A stretch of DNA of 64,000 bases, from NCBI RefSeq assembly GCF_005885635.1, contig NZ_VATY01000003.1:248001-312000 (forward strand), read 5' to 3'. The stretch's first letter is position 1, and each line of letters begins with the position of its first letter. The notes under the pieces are model-generated. The model had not been told where the DNA came from. It saw only the letters and a list, made by a program, of their open reading frames with translations, and made no database searches. This document shows, in pieces, positions 1-7,527 of this stretch. The stretch is from Maribacter algarum (ex Zhang et al. 2020). Lineage in GTDB: Bacteria > Bacteroidota > Bacteroidia > Flavobacteriales > Flavobacteriaceae. Position numbers and translations under genes: made by a program.

Positions 1-46
1 AAAGAAAAATTAAGATAACAAAACCAATATTAAGTACTCTCTTCAT
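1..46 (-). CDS. 5' end of a gene cut by the window edge (possible exported protein)
   Basis: An ATG on the minus strand at 46-44 opens a frame that runs off the left edge without a stop. The 15 visible codons read MKRVLNIGFVILIFL: a short basic start followed by a hydrophobic run, as in an export signal. That is the only evidence. With so few codons the frame could be chance, and no function can be given. Confidence 0.4.
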   Translation of the reverse strand, partial: MKRVLNIGFVILIFL

Positions 47-126
47 AGCGCGGGGTTTATGTATATACGCAGAATCGGATAACCTGAGATATCCTTAAGC
101 AAAACCCTCGTTTTTATGGGTAATCT

Positions 127-585
127 TTATACGCCAAACTGGGTCAGGTGATGATCCAAATGTTTTGAAAACAGCGTATTCCATTCATTTTCTGATAGCG
201 CACCAAAAGCATGGGATTCTTTGCCTTCAAAATGTGAAGCTCCCAATTGTTGGGTTTTTTGAATATGTTCTACTAGCCTTTTCTTTTCTGTTTCGAATTC
301 TCGCTCATCCGTAATCAAGAACATGGGCGCTGTACGTGTATTTTTCTTGTAAGGCTTCGGTCCTACCACAACATTTTTAGCAAAAAGTTTAATCATGAAT
401 TTTTGAAAGCCTCCTGGTTTGGGATGCTTATCAGTGTAAACAAGTTCATAGGCTACATTACAATGCGCTAGCATTTGAGCAACATTCATCTTACCCCATT
501 GCGGCTGGGTTTCTGGTGTTAATGAATTAATTCTAGAAACTGCTGCTTGCGATTCTTGTTCGTTAAAAAGGTTTTTCCAACTCAT
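127..585 (-). CDS. DUF1569 (DinB-like) family protein
   Basis: A protein of about 152 residues that I recognise as DUF1569, a small cytoplasmic family related in fold to the DinB/YfiT four-helix proteins, some of which bind metal. Visible features are an early GKMNVAQMLAHCNVAYE helix with a histidine, then a conserved GPKPYKKNTRTAP segment before a helix. I chose the ATG at 585 over the longer frame (from 645), because the 20 extra residues look like untranslated leader and the family normally begins near SWKNLF. It lies 72 bases downstream of aroQ in the same direction and could be co-transcribed. No enzymatic activity should be assumed. Confidence 0.7.
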   Translation of the reverse strand: MSWKNLFNEQESQAAVSRINSLTPETQPQWGKMNVAQMLAHCNVAYELVYTDKHPKPGGFQKFMIKLFAKNVVVGPKPYKKNTRTAPMFLITDEREFETEKKRLVEHIQKTQQLGASHFEGKESHAFGALSENEWNTLFSKHLDHHLTQFGV

Positions 586-657
586 GATGTTTGATTCTTT
601 GATTCCATTAAAGATAAAGATATCCCTTGTAAAATGGCAAATCAATTTGGAGGCTGG

Positions 658-1071
658 TTAGCGTAAGCTTTCAATAGCCAAATCATAACTCTGAAGTCCG
701 AAACCCAGAATTACTCCCTTTGCACCCGAAGAAATATAGGAAACATGACGGAAATCCTCGCGCTTGTGGGTATTAGAAATATGGACCTCTACAACTGGGG
801 TCTCGATGGCTTTTACAGCATCACCTATTCCCACAGAAGTATGGGTATATGAAGCTGCATTCAAAACAATACCATCGTATGAAAAGCCAACTTCCTGAAT
901 TTTACTAATGATTTCCCCCTCGATATTAGACTGGTAGTACTCTAAATCTATACCTTCAAACTTAGATTGTAAGGCTTCGAAATAATCTTCAAAGGTTTGA
1001 TCACCATAAACTTCGGGTTCTCTTTTCCCTAAAAGATTTAAATTGGGGCCGTTGAGTATTAGTATTTTCAT
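658..1071 (-). CDS. aroQ: 3-dehydroquinate dehydratase, type II
   Basis: Cytoplasmic enzyme of the shikimate pathway that dehydrates 3-dehydroquinate to 3-dehydroshikimate. The N-terminus MKILILNGPNLNLLGKREP is the type II signature. The flexible lid follows with its tyrosine (PEVYG). The segment NAASYTHTSVGIGDA supplies the asparagine and substrate-binding residues, and VEVHISN carries the catalytic histidine. At 137 residues it has normal length for the dodecameric type II family. A TACTTTTA box sits four bases upstream of the ATG, so the transcript may have almost no leader. The divergent neighbour beyond the barrel genes is xerD, a pairing I remember as frequent in flavobacteria. Confidence 0.96.
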   Translation of the reverse strand: MKILILNGPNLNLLGKREPEVYGDQTFEDYFEALQSKFEGIDLEYYQSNIEGEIISKIQEVGFSYDGIVLNAASYTHTSVGIGDAVKAIETPVVEVHISNTHKREDFRHVSYISSGAKGVILGFGLQSYDLAIESLR

Positions 1072-1075
1072 GGCT

Positions 1076-1083
1076 TAAAAGTA
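1076..1083 (-). promoter_or_regulatory. -7-like box abutting aroQ
   Basis: TACTTTTA on the minus strand, four bases before the aroQ ATG. It fits the Bacteroidota -7 pattern TAnnTTTG except for the last base. I see no clear -33 TTG at the usual distance. If it is used, transcription would start at or next to the start codon. Confidence 0.4.
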
Positions 1084-1153
1084 CTAATAATATTGTCCCC
1101 TGAAAAGTGGAAAACACCACTAGTCCTAAAAGTCTTGAAAATATGCTAACCGT

Positions 1154-1681
1154 CTAAAAAAGAAATAAATACCCTAAAAGAACGGAAGAAAAAGTAACAT
1201 CATCGTTTACAGCGAAATACGAGATATTCAATTCAGAAATTCCACCTCTTAGATCAATACCGATAGAAGGTCTATAATATAAAGCACCATCATTTCCTTC
1301 ATTGATACCTACTGCATAGCCAATATCTGCTCCGAATTTAAAACCTACATTTTTACCAGGGTATACACGTAAAGAAGCACCTACAGGTATATATTGTACA
1401 TTGGCAAATTCCGTTTCGGCAACCAGTCCATTAACCGATATACTTTCTTTTGAGCCAAAAGCATTAAAAAAACCAGCTGTAACTCCAACATCTAATAATT
1501 TAGAAACACCCCAGTGATGATATGCATCTACACCTAAGCCAAAACTATAGGCCTCAGAAAAATCACCTATTACAAGGCCTCCATTTACACCTGCTCTAAA
1601 ATTCGTTCGATCTACGTTTCGCTGTGCTTGAACAGCAAACGCAGCAAAAATTAGCACTAAAGTCAAAATACCTTTTTTCAT
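1154..1681 (-). CDS. small outer-membrane beta-barrel protein
   Basis: A 175-residue exported protein with signal peptide MKKGILTLVLIFAAFAVQAQ (Sec type, AQA-like cleavage). The rest alternates hydrophobic and polar residues, has many glycines (RAGVNGGLVIGDF, GFKFGADIGYAVG) and ends in an aromatic run, YLFLF, typical of outer-membrane barrels that are handed to BamA. It resembles the porin-like/OMP_b-brl families of 8 to 10 strands. No ligand can be inferred. A hairpin with a T-run separates it from the two barrel genes upstream, so it is probably its own transcription unit. Confidence 0.75.
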   Translation of the reverse strand: MKKGILTLVLIFAAFAVQAQRNVDRTNFRAGVNGGLVIGDFSEAYSFGLGVDAYHHWGVSKLLDVGVTAGFFNAFGSKESISVNGLVAETEFANVQYIPVGASLRVYPGKNVGFKFGADIGYAVGINEGNDGALYYRPSIGIDLRGGISELNISYFAVNDDVTFSSVLLGYLFLF

Positions 1682-1821
1682 GTTGGGTTTGGTTATGGTT
1701 TGATTGAGACAAATCTAACTTCATTCCTAAACTCTTCCTCATTTTTGTTGTCAAAGCGAGTAAACCGTCATTAAAAACCAAGATATTGTAGGTCTTCTTT
1801 CAAAAACCGCTCAATTTTGAA

Positions 1822-1850
1822 TAAAAAAATAGCCACTAAAAAGCGGCTAT
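1822..1850 (-). terminator. rho-independent terminator after the barrel pair
   Basis: On the minus strand, stem ATAGCCGCT pairs with AGTGGCTAT (one G-T-type mismatch) and is followed by TTTTTTTATT. It lies 27 bases past the stop of the barrel gene ending at 1877. Confidence 0.75.
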
Positions 1851-1876
1851 CCCTGTTATTTTATACTATTCTATTT

Positions 1877-2464
1877 TCAAAAGAAGTAATTGGCTCCTAC
1901 CTGAAAAGCAAAGTTTTTGATATTATTTCCATCGAGTACCCGTGTGAGTCCAGGGCTAATCCTTAAATTAAAGTAAAAGTTCTCATTCATGCGGTATCCA
2001 CCCCCAATATTTAAACCAATGTTCACTTTCTTCGTATCGATAATGGAAATATCTTCATCCCAATTGTCGGCTACTAGGAAGCCAACTTGCGGACCAAATT
2101 CAACGGCAATTTCATCTGTAATATGATATTTAGCCATTACAGGAATGTGCAAATAAACCAGATTTAGATTTTCCGCACCTATGTCTGCACCTTGTAGTTG
2201 GATAACAACTTCAGGCTGCAAATAAAAACCATCAAAAAATGCAGGAATCTCAGCTAGCCCACCAACATAAAAACCTGGTGTTGGCGTGATATCAAAAAAG
2301 TCACGTCCTAAAAAAGTTGAAAATCCAAATCCGGCTTTCGCACCAAACATCATATCTCCACTTAAACCTCCACCGCTCGCATTACTGGTACCTTGAATAA
2401 CTTGAGCATTCACACCAGCAATGATGAACGTCATAAAGATAAAACTGCATAAGACTTTTTTCAT
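1877..2464 (-). CDS. porin-family outer-membrane beta-barrel protein
   Basis: A 195-residue secreted protein. The signal peptide is MKKVLCSFIFMTFIIAGVNAQ, followed by a glycine-rich linker and then repeated beta-strand pairs (GAKAGFGFSTF, YVGGLAEIPAFF, LVYLHIPVMAKYHI, AVEFGPQVGFLV, INIGLNIGGGYRM-like). The C-terminal ANYFF ends in phenylalanine as a barrel signal. The layout LVYLHIPVMAKY followed by EFGPQVG is typical of the outer membrane beta-barrel family PF13568. The gene upstream (2524-3105) has the same order of motifs and is clearly a paralogue. The two are 59 bases apart in one direction and probably form an operon closed by the hairpin at 1822-1850. Confidence 0.8.
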   Translation of the reverse strand: MKKVLCSFIFMTFIIAGVNAQVIQGTSNASGGGLSGDMMFGAKAGFGFSTFLGRDFFDITPTPGFYVGGLAEIPAFFDGFYLQPEVVIQLQGADIGAENLNLVYLHIPVMAKYHITDEIAVEFGPQVGFLVADNWDEDISIIDTKKVNIGLNIGGGYRMNENFYFNLRISPGLTRVLDGNNIKNFAFQVGANYFF

Positions 2465-2523
2465 AAGAATCGTTTTTTGAGGTTAAAATAAGATTTATTT
2501 GGGGGAGGACAGTTCTTAAGGTT

Positions 2524-3105
2524 CTAGAAAAAATAGGCAATTCCGATTGTTAAATTATTTGCTTTTCCTTTGGTAATTGAGCCAATAGCCCCATCAATAC
2601 GATTTGTGAGTTCAACGGAAAACCTTGCTTGCGCGGATAAGTTTTCTAGAATTTCGTACCCTGCTCCAAATGCTATATCAACTCCTAAGCTATTTACTCC
2701 AATAATATCATTTGAATTAAATAAATCTTCAATAAGATTACCCACTTTGTTCGCATTGGTTGAAAGACTGAATTGTGGGCCCGCTTGAGCATATAAACCC
2801 TCTATGACATAATATTTAATCATAATAGGAAGTTGAATATATTCCAAATCCCCTGCTTTGGCATATACAAGTTCAGGTTGCACACCGAATTTTTCTCCAA
2901 ATCCTAAGGAAGCAATACCTCCTACATAAAAACCAGTACCACTAGCTAATGTGGTATTTACAAGGTTAATACCCAAAGGAGCAACCTTATTATTTATTCT
3001 TGAAGTAATCAGGCCACCTGTAACTCCAAACTTAAAATCGTCTTGAGCTTGAAGTCCCGAAATAAAAAGAAATGATAGGATAATTGTAAAAAGTACTTTT
3101 TTCAT
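2524..3105 (-). CDS. porin-family outer-membrane beta-barrel protein (paralogue)
   Basis: A 193-residue protein with signal peptide MKKVLFTIILSFLFISGLQAQ and the same strand order as its downstream neighbour: KFGVTGGLITSR, FYVGGIASLGFG, QPELVYAK, LEYIQLPIMIKYYV, YAQAGPQFSLST, VDIAFGAGYEI, and a terminal IAYFF. It belongs to the PF13568-type barrels of the outer membrane, whose roles are mostly unknown. It is first in the barrel operon. A perfect TATATTTG box about 26 bases upstream is a good promoter candidate. Divergence between the two paralogues is mainly in the loops, the usual pattern for surface-exposed segments. Confidence 0.8.
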   Translation of the reverse strand: MKKVLFTIILSFLFISGLQAQDDFKFGVTGGLITSRINNKVAPLGINLVNTTLASGTGFYVGGIASLGFGEKFGVQPELVYAKAGDLEYIQLPIMIKYYVIEGLYAQAGPQFSLSTNANKVGNLIEDLFNSNDIIGVNSLGVDIAFGAGYEILENLSAQARFSVELTNRIDGAIGSITKGKANNLTIGIAYFF

Positions 3106-3131
3106 TGTAGTAATGTTCTAGTGTTAGTATT

Positions 3132-3139
3132 CAAATATA
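3132..3139 (-). promoter_or_regulatory. -7 box of the barrel operon
   Basis: TATATTTG on the minus strand is an exact match to the Bacteroidota TAnnTTTG box and lies about 26 bases before the ATG at 3105. The nearest upstream TTG is 15 bases away, slightly short of the usual 17-23. Confidence 0.5.
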
Positions 3140-3257
3140 AAAAACTTTAACCAGCAAGATGTATACCAAATACGTATTTCATCGAAAAAACCTTATTCCA
3201 AGGCTTCTCACAGAAAAATGACATCAACCTTTCTGGAATGTAAAATTTCTGTTTGTG

Positions 3258-3265
3258 TATCTTTA
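3258..3265 (+). promoter_or_regulatory. -7-like box abutting xerD
   Basis: TATCTTTA, then AAAC, then the xerD ATG. The 15-base string TATCTTTAAAACATG recurs exactly before the PLP enzyme at 21554. This spacing would put the transcription start at the start codon. Confidence 0.45.
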
Positions 3266-3269
3266 AAAC

Positions 3270-4172
3270 ATGAATTGGAAACTTGCTCAAAAAGATTACC
3301 AACACTATCTCAAAATTGAAAGAGGGTTGGCCGACAATTCTATTTCAAATTACTTATTGGATGTAGAAAAGTTGGTTCTTTTTCTAGAAAGTAACTCAAT
3401 TACTGAAACCCCCATTCAAATTCAAAAGCAAACCATTCAACAATTCATTTATGAGATTGCAAAAATTGTGAATCCAAGATCTCAGGCACGAATTATATCC
3501 GGACTTAAAAGTTTTTTTAATTACTTGGTTTTTGAGGATTATCGAACGGATAATCCCATGGATTTAATCGAATCACCTAAAATAGGACGTAAATTGCCTG
3601 ATACACTTTCAGAGGAAGAAATAAATGAGCTTATTAAGGCCATTGATCTTTCAAAACCTGAAGGAGAGCGCAACCGAGCAATGCTTGAAACGCTCTACGG
3701 ATGTGGTTTAAGAGTTTCTGAACTCACTAATCTTCAGATTTCGGACCTATATTTCGAAGAAGATTTTATTAAAGTAACTGGCAAAGGAGATAAACAAAGG
3801 TTTGTTCCCATTAGCGATATAAATAAAAAGTATATCAATATTTACAAGAAGGAAATTAGGGTACACCAAACCGTTCAAAAAGGCTTTGATGACATTCTCT
3901 TTTTAAACCGAAGGGGAAAACAGTTAACACGAGCAATGGTGTTCACAATTATTAAACAGTTGGCTGATAAAATAGGATTGAGAAAGAATATCAGTCCCCA
4001 TACTTTTCGCCATTCATTCGCTACACATTTACTGGAAAATGGGGCTGACCTCCGTGCCATTCAACAGATGTTAGGCCATGAAAGTATTACTACTACCGAA
4101 GTGTATATGCATGTTGACCGTAAACATTTGGCAGAGGTGATGAATAAATTCCATCCTCGAAAAACAGATTAA
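3270..4172 (+). CDS. xerD: tyrosine recombinase XerD/XerC type
   Basis: A 300-residue site-specific recombinase of the Xer family, which resolves chromosome dimers at dif with FtsK. The N-terminal SAM-like DNA-binding domain spans about residues 1-105 (WKLAQKDYQHYLKIERGLADNSISNYLLD). The catalytic domain shows the family residues: Arg in YGCGLRVSEL, Lys in GKGDKQR, the HTFRHSFATHLLENGADLR box with His and Arg, the second His in MLGHESITTTEVY, and the nucleophilic Tyr in TEVYMHVD. Normal length and intact catalytic set argue for a housekeeping recombinase rather than a mobile-element integrase, and no att sites or element genes are nearby. The downstream gene converges with only 6 bases between the stops. 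Confidence 0.92.
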   Translation: MNWKLAQKDYQHYLKIERGLADNSISNYLLDVEKLVLFLESNSITETPIQIQKQTIQQFIYEIAKIVNPRSQARIISGLKSFFNYLVFEDYRTDNPMDLIESPKIGRKLPDTLSEEEINELIKAIDLSKPEGERNRAMLETLYGCGLRVSELTNLQISDLYFEEDFIKVTGKGDKQRFVPISDINKKYINIYKKEIRVHQTVQKGFDDILFLNRRGKQLTRAMVFTIIKQLADKIGLRKNISPHTFRHSFATHLLENGADLRAIQQMLGHESITTTEVYMHVDRKHLAEVMNKFHPRKTD

Positions 4173-4178
4173 TAAGTA

Positions 4179-4679
4179 TCAGAAACGATATTTTCCTTTT
4201 AAGGTAAATAGGCTTGAGCTCGCATTTTGACCCGCAGCATTTTTATTGAAATTAAGGCAATGAACCGCTTCAATACTAAAACTGTTCGTAGGTTCGTATC
4301 CGACTCCATTCATCACTCTCACAGGCACGACCGGCAATCCGGGGCCTACCTTGGGCCTTTGTATTTGAACTCCTACACCGGAGAAAAAATAGACTTTTTT
4401 AGTAGGATACCATCTAACTCGATATGAGAAATCAACGATATCAGCGCTTAAATAAGAATCATAGAAACCTTGTAATTCTGAATACAAATTTGGATTCATT
4501 CTATACATCAAAGAAAAATAAGAATGCTCTTCATCAGTACCAAAATCAGCATAAGAAAATGCATCATATTCCCACCTAGATTTTGTTGCCGAATCTAAAG
4601 GAGGTTCTTCAACGGGTGATTGACCCATGGCCACCCAACTCATTAGCATTGTGCAAAAAAAGAAAAAGGGAGTATTCAT
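4179..4679 (-). CDS. secreted protein of unknown function, barrel-like C-terminus
   Basis: A 166-residue protein with a signal peptide (MNTPFFFFCTMLMSWVAMGQ). The mature part has alternating patterns compatible with strands (VDFSYRVRWYPTKKVYFFSGVGVQI) and ends in KGKYRF, a phenylalanine-terminated strand as in outer-membrane barrels. I do not recognise a named family. It converges on xerD with almost no spacer, and 252 bases without a convincing gene separate it from the alpha-glucosidase, which runs the other way. Confidence 0.6.
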   Translation of the reverse strand: MNTPFFFFCTMLMSWVAMGQSPVEEPPLDSATKSRWEYDAFSYADFGTDEEHSYFSLMYRMNPNLYSELQGFYDSYLSADIVDFSYRVRWYPTKKVYFFSGVGVQIQRPKVGPGLPVVPVRVMNGVGYEPTNSFSIEAVHCLNFNKNAAGQNASSSLFTLKGKYRF

Positions 4680-4931
4680 GTCGGTTAATCTTGAATTAAA
4701 CTTAGCTCAAAAACTGGTAAAAACCATTCCATTTAAGAAACCTTATCACAATTTTAACTTCCAGAGAGCTTTTATCCAATTTCCCTTTGCCCTAAAACAT
4801 GAAAAAAGAACTACGACCCCAATTTATTGAAAAGTTCTTCACCTCAAACGTTGTAGTGTTTTTTTCCTGTTTATACCCTACAATTTTCCAAATGTTAAAT
4901 GATATATTTAAGGGTCTATAGATATTTTTTC

Positions 4932-6626
4932 ATGAAAAAAGACTTGAACCGCCACTGGTGGAAAGAAGGTATTGTTTATCAAATTTATCCCAGAAGTTTT
5001 CAAGATACCACCGGAACTGGTATTGGAGATATACAAGGCGTTATCAAACGTCTCGATTACATTAAGGGATTAGGAGTAGATATTATTTGGCTAAATCCTG
5101 TGTATGAATCCCCAAATGATGATAATGGTTATGACATCAGTGATTATCGGAATATCATGCAAGAGTTTGGTACTATGGCCGACTTTGATGAGCTCTTGGC
5201 AGGAATGAAAGAACGTGATTTGAAATTAGTCATGGACCTTGTGGTAAATCACACTAGCGATGAACATCAATGGTTTGAAGAATCAAGAAAGTCTAGGGAC
5301 AACCCTTACAGGGATTATTACCATTGGTGGCCTGCCGAAAAAGGTATACCACCCAAAAGATGGAGTTATTTTGATGTTGAAGGTAGCGCATGGAAATACG
5401 AGGAAATAACTGATGCTTATTATTTACATTACTTTTCAGTAAAGCAACCAGACTTAAATTGGGAGAACCCCGAGGTTCGTAAAGAAATTTATGACCTAAT
5501 GCAGTTCTGGTTTGAGAAAGGGGTTGACGGTTTCCGTATGGATGTAATCTCTTTCATTTCGAAGGACATGAATTTTCCTGAACTACCTGAATCTTATAAG
5601 GGAAAGTTCATCCCCTTCTATTCAAATGGCCCAAAATTGCATGACTATTTACATGAAATGAATCAGTCGGTTTTAAAAAAGTACGACGTGATGACAGTTG
5701 GAGAGGCGCCAGGAGTTAGTATTGAGCAGGCCTTGGAATTTGTAGATGAAGACCGGGAAGAACTTAATATGTTTTTTCATTTCGACTTAATGGAACTAGA
5801 TCGTGAAGCTGGAGAACCTTTTTTGATGGCCAAAGAACCTTGGAAGCTTACTGAATTCAAAAAAATTCACTCCGCTTGGGATGCAGTTTTTGCTGAGAAA
5901 GGCTGGGGAAGTATGTTTCTTAATAATCATGATTTTCCTCGCAGCGTAAGTCGTTGGGGGAATGACTCTAGGACACATTGGTACAATTCGGCTACCATGC
6001 TACAAACCTTTTTATTAAGTATGCGAGGTACTCCTTTTTTCTATTACGGAGAGGAGATCGGAATGACGAATATCCGTTTCGAAAATATTTCGGAGTATCA
6101 AGATATCAATACAATCAACCGATACAAAACCGAAGAGCAACGTGGAGGAAATCTTGTGAAGTTTATAGAAAATGAAAAAGATGCAAGTAGAGATAATGCG
6201 CGTACCCCTATGCAATGGGATACGAGCGAAAATGCAGGTTTCTCAGAAACAAAACCTTGGCTAAAGGTAAATTTAAATCACCAAGAAGGTATTAATGTTG
6301 CCTCGCAAGAAGGGAAAAAGAATTCGGTACTGAACTACTTCCGACAGATGGTTCAGGTTCGCAAAGACCATCCAACTTTAGTGTATGGCTCGTACCAGCT
6401 ATTATTGCAATCGGATGAAGAGGTATACGCGTATTCTCGAGTTTTAGAAAATATGCGTTATCTAGTTTTATTAAGTTTTTCAACCAAAAAGAAGATCAAA
6501 ACCATAAATGAAATAGTTTTTGAGAAAGCAGAATTGGTGATTTCGAATGATGAAATCTATCCAACGAATCAAAACAATCAATTTGAACTCATGCCCTACC
6601 AAGCCTGTATTTATAAGCTATCTTAA
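4932..6626 (+). CDS. GH13 alpha-glucosidase (oligo-1,6-glucosidase type)
   Basis: A 564-residue (beta/alpha)8 glycoside hydrolase of family 13 that releases glucose from malto- or isomalto-oligosaccharides. The conserved regions are in order: DLVVNHTSDEH near residue 103, GFRMDVISF near 200 with the nucleophile Asp, VGEAPG near 256 with the acid/base Glu, and LNNHDFPR near 330 with the transition-state Asp. The Val after the nucleophile (MDVI) is the residue usually linked to alpha-1,6 preference. There is no signal peptide, so it acts in the cytoplasm on imported sugars. I chose the ATG at 4932 (MKKDLNRHWWKEG) rather than 4899. No sus-type transporter is adjacent, so it is an isolated gene. 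Confidence 0.92.
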   Translation: MKKDLNRHWWKEGIVYQIYPRSFQDTTGTGIGDIQGVIKRLDYIKGLGVDIIWLNPVYESPNDDNGYDISDYRNIMQEFGTMADFDELLAGMKERDLKLVMDLVVNHTSDEHQWFEESRKSRDNPYRDYYHWWPAEKGIPPKRWSYFDVEGSAWKYEEITDAYYLHYFSVKQPDLNWENPEVRKEIYDLMQFWFEKGVDGFRMDVISFISKDMNFPELPESYKGKFIPFYSNGPKLHDYLHEMNQSVLKKYDVMTVGEAPGVSIEQALEFVDEDREELNMFFHFDLMELDREAGEPFLMAKEPWKLTEFKKIHSAWDAVFAEKGWGSMFLNNHDFPRSVSRWGNDSRTHWYNSATMLQTFLLSMRGTPFFYYGEEIGMTNIRFENISEYQDINTINRYKTEEQRGGNLVKFIENEKDASRDNARTPMQWDTSENAGFSETKPWLKVNLNHQEGINVASQEGKKNSVLNYFRQMVQVRKDHPTLVYGSYQLLLQSDEEVYAYSRVLENMRYLVLLSFSTKKKIKTINEIVFEKAELVISNDEIYPTNQNNQFELMPYQACIYKLS

Positions 6627-6634
6627 ACTTTAGT

Positions 6635-6670
6635 AAATCAAGCTAGTTGATTTTAGTATCTTTAAATCAA
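6635..6670 (+). promoter_or_regulatory. three 7-base half-sites around a -7-like box
   Basis: AAATCAA (6635-6641), TTGATTT (6647-6653) and AAATCAA (6664-6670). The last two form an inverted repeat enclosing TATCTTTA (6657-6664), the likely -7 box of the downstream amide hydrolase. The layout resembles an operator over a promoter; the first pair could also fold as a weak terminator for the glucosidase gene. Confidence 0.35.
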
Positions 6671-6689
6671 CTTTAAAAATTGTATTGTT

Positions 6690-7505
6690 TTGCAAAGAAA
6701 GACTTTTGCTCTTTTCTTCTTCCTTTTCATTTCCATTTACACGGCAAAAGCCTGTGCAGTTCTTTACTACGTGGATAGCGCTTCAGGAAAAATATATGTA
6801 GCCAATAATGAAGATTATTGGTACGATACAAAAGCTTATATACAAATCGAACCAAAATCAAAACAGGGGCTAGCACGGCTATGGTATGGGTGGAAAGATT
6901 TTGCGCAAGGAGGGGTCAATGAAGCAGGATTGTTCTTCGATGGCGCAGTAACTCCAGAACAAAAAATACCTAAAACTTTTAAAAAGATAAAAGGAAACTT
7001 AGGGGATGATATTCTTGCGAATTGTACAACCGTTGATGAAGCGATTGCCTATCTTGAAAAAAGGAAAATAGGCCTAAAAAATGCACATATGATGTTCGGC
7101 GATGCTACAGGAAATGCCGCAGTTATTGAATGGGTAGACGGACAGCAAAAAATCATCAAGATTGCTAACAATCGATTGATAATGACCAACTTTCTATTAG
7201 CTGATAGTAACAAAGCGGGGCATTCATGCCCTAGATATGATGCAATTCAAAAAGAAATCGAACGCTTCGAAAAAGAAGAAACATCGATTGATTTATTAAC
7301 CATAGGAAATACGATGGCTAGAGCCGTTCAAGTACCACAACAAAATAAGGATGGTAAGACAGGAGGTACTTTATATACCTCCTTCATCAATATTACAGAT
7401 ATGGAATTTGTTTTGGTATATAAATTAGATAATACTAAAATTACCAAACTAGTTTTGAAATCCGAATTTCAGAAGTCCAAAAAAAGAAAAATAGAACTCT
7501 TATAA
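6690..7505 (+). CDS. linear amide C-N hydrolase, Ntn type (choloylglycine/penicillin V acylase-like)
   Basis: A 271-residue exported enzyme. The leader MQRKTFALFFFLFISIYTAKA ends directly before Cys22 (AKA then CAVLYY), which would become the N-terminal nucleophile of an Ntn hydrolase. NNEDYW some 18 residues later fits the family's N/D-rich substrate loop, and a GGVNEAGLFFDGA segment matches the oxyanion region. Related enzymes cut linear amides such as bile-salt conjugates, penicillin V or acyl-homoserine lactones; which applies here is not decidable. The start codon is TTG, chosen because the leader begins there and no ATG precedes it. An M20 amidohydrolase follows after 22 bases, so the pair probably works in sequence on one amide substrate. 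Confidence 0.75.
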   Translation: MQRKTFALFFFLFISIYTAKACAVLYYVDSASGKIYVANNEDYWYDTKAYIQIEPKSKQGLARLWYGWKDFAQGGVNEAGLFFDGAVTPEQKIPKTFKKIKGNLGDDILANCTTVDEAIAYLEKRKIGLKNAHMMFGDATGNAAVIEWVDGQQKIIKIANNRLIMTNFLLADSNKAGHSCPRYDAIQKEIERFEKEETSIDLLTIGNTMARAVQVPQQNKDGKTGGTLYTSFINITDMEFVLVYKLDNTKITKLVLKSEFQKSKKRKIELL

Positions 7506-7527
7506 CAACCAACAAACTCCTTTTATT

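Noticed and set aside
3270-4172. xerD as integrase of a mobile element
   Set aside because: Housekeeping length and catalytic set, aroQ nearby, and no element genes, att repeats or composition shift.
4799-4921. A 40-codon plus-strand frame beginning MKKELRPQF
   Set aside because: Too short, no recognisable family, ends just before the glucosidase start; could be leader sequence. The frame at 4678-4830 is equally unsupported.
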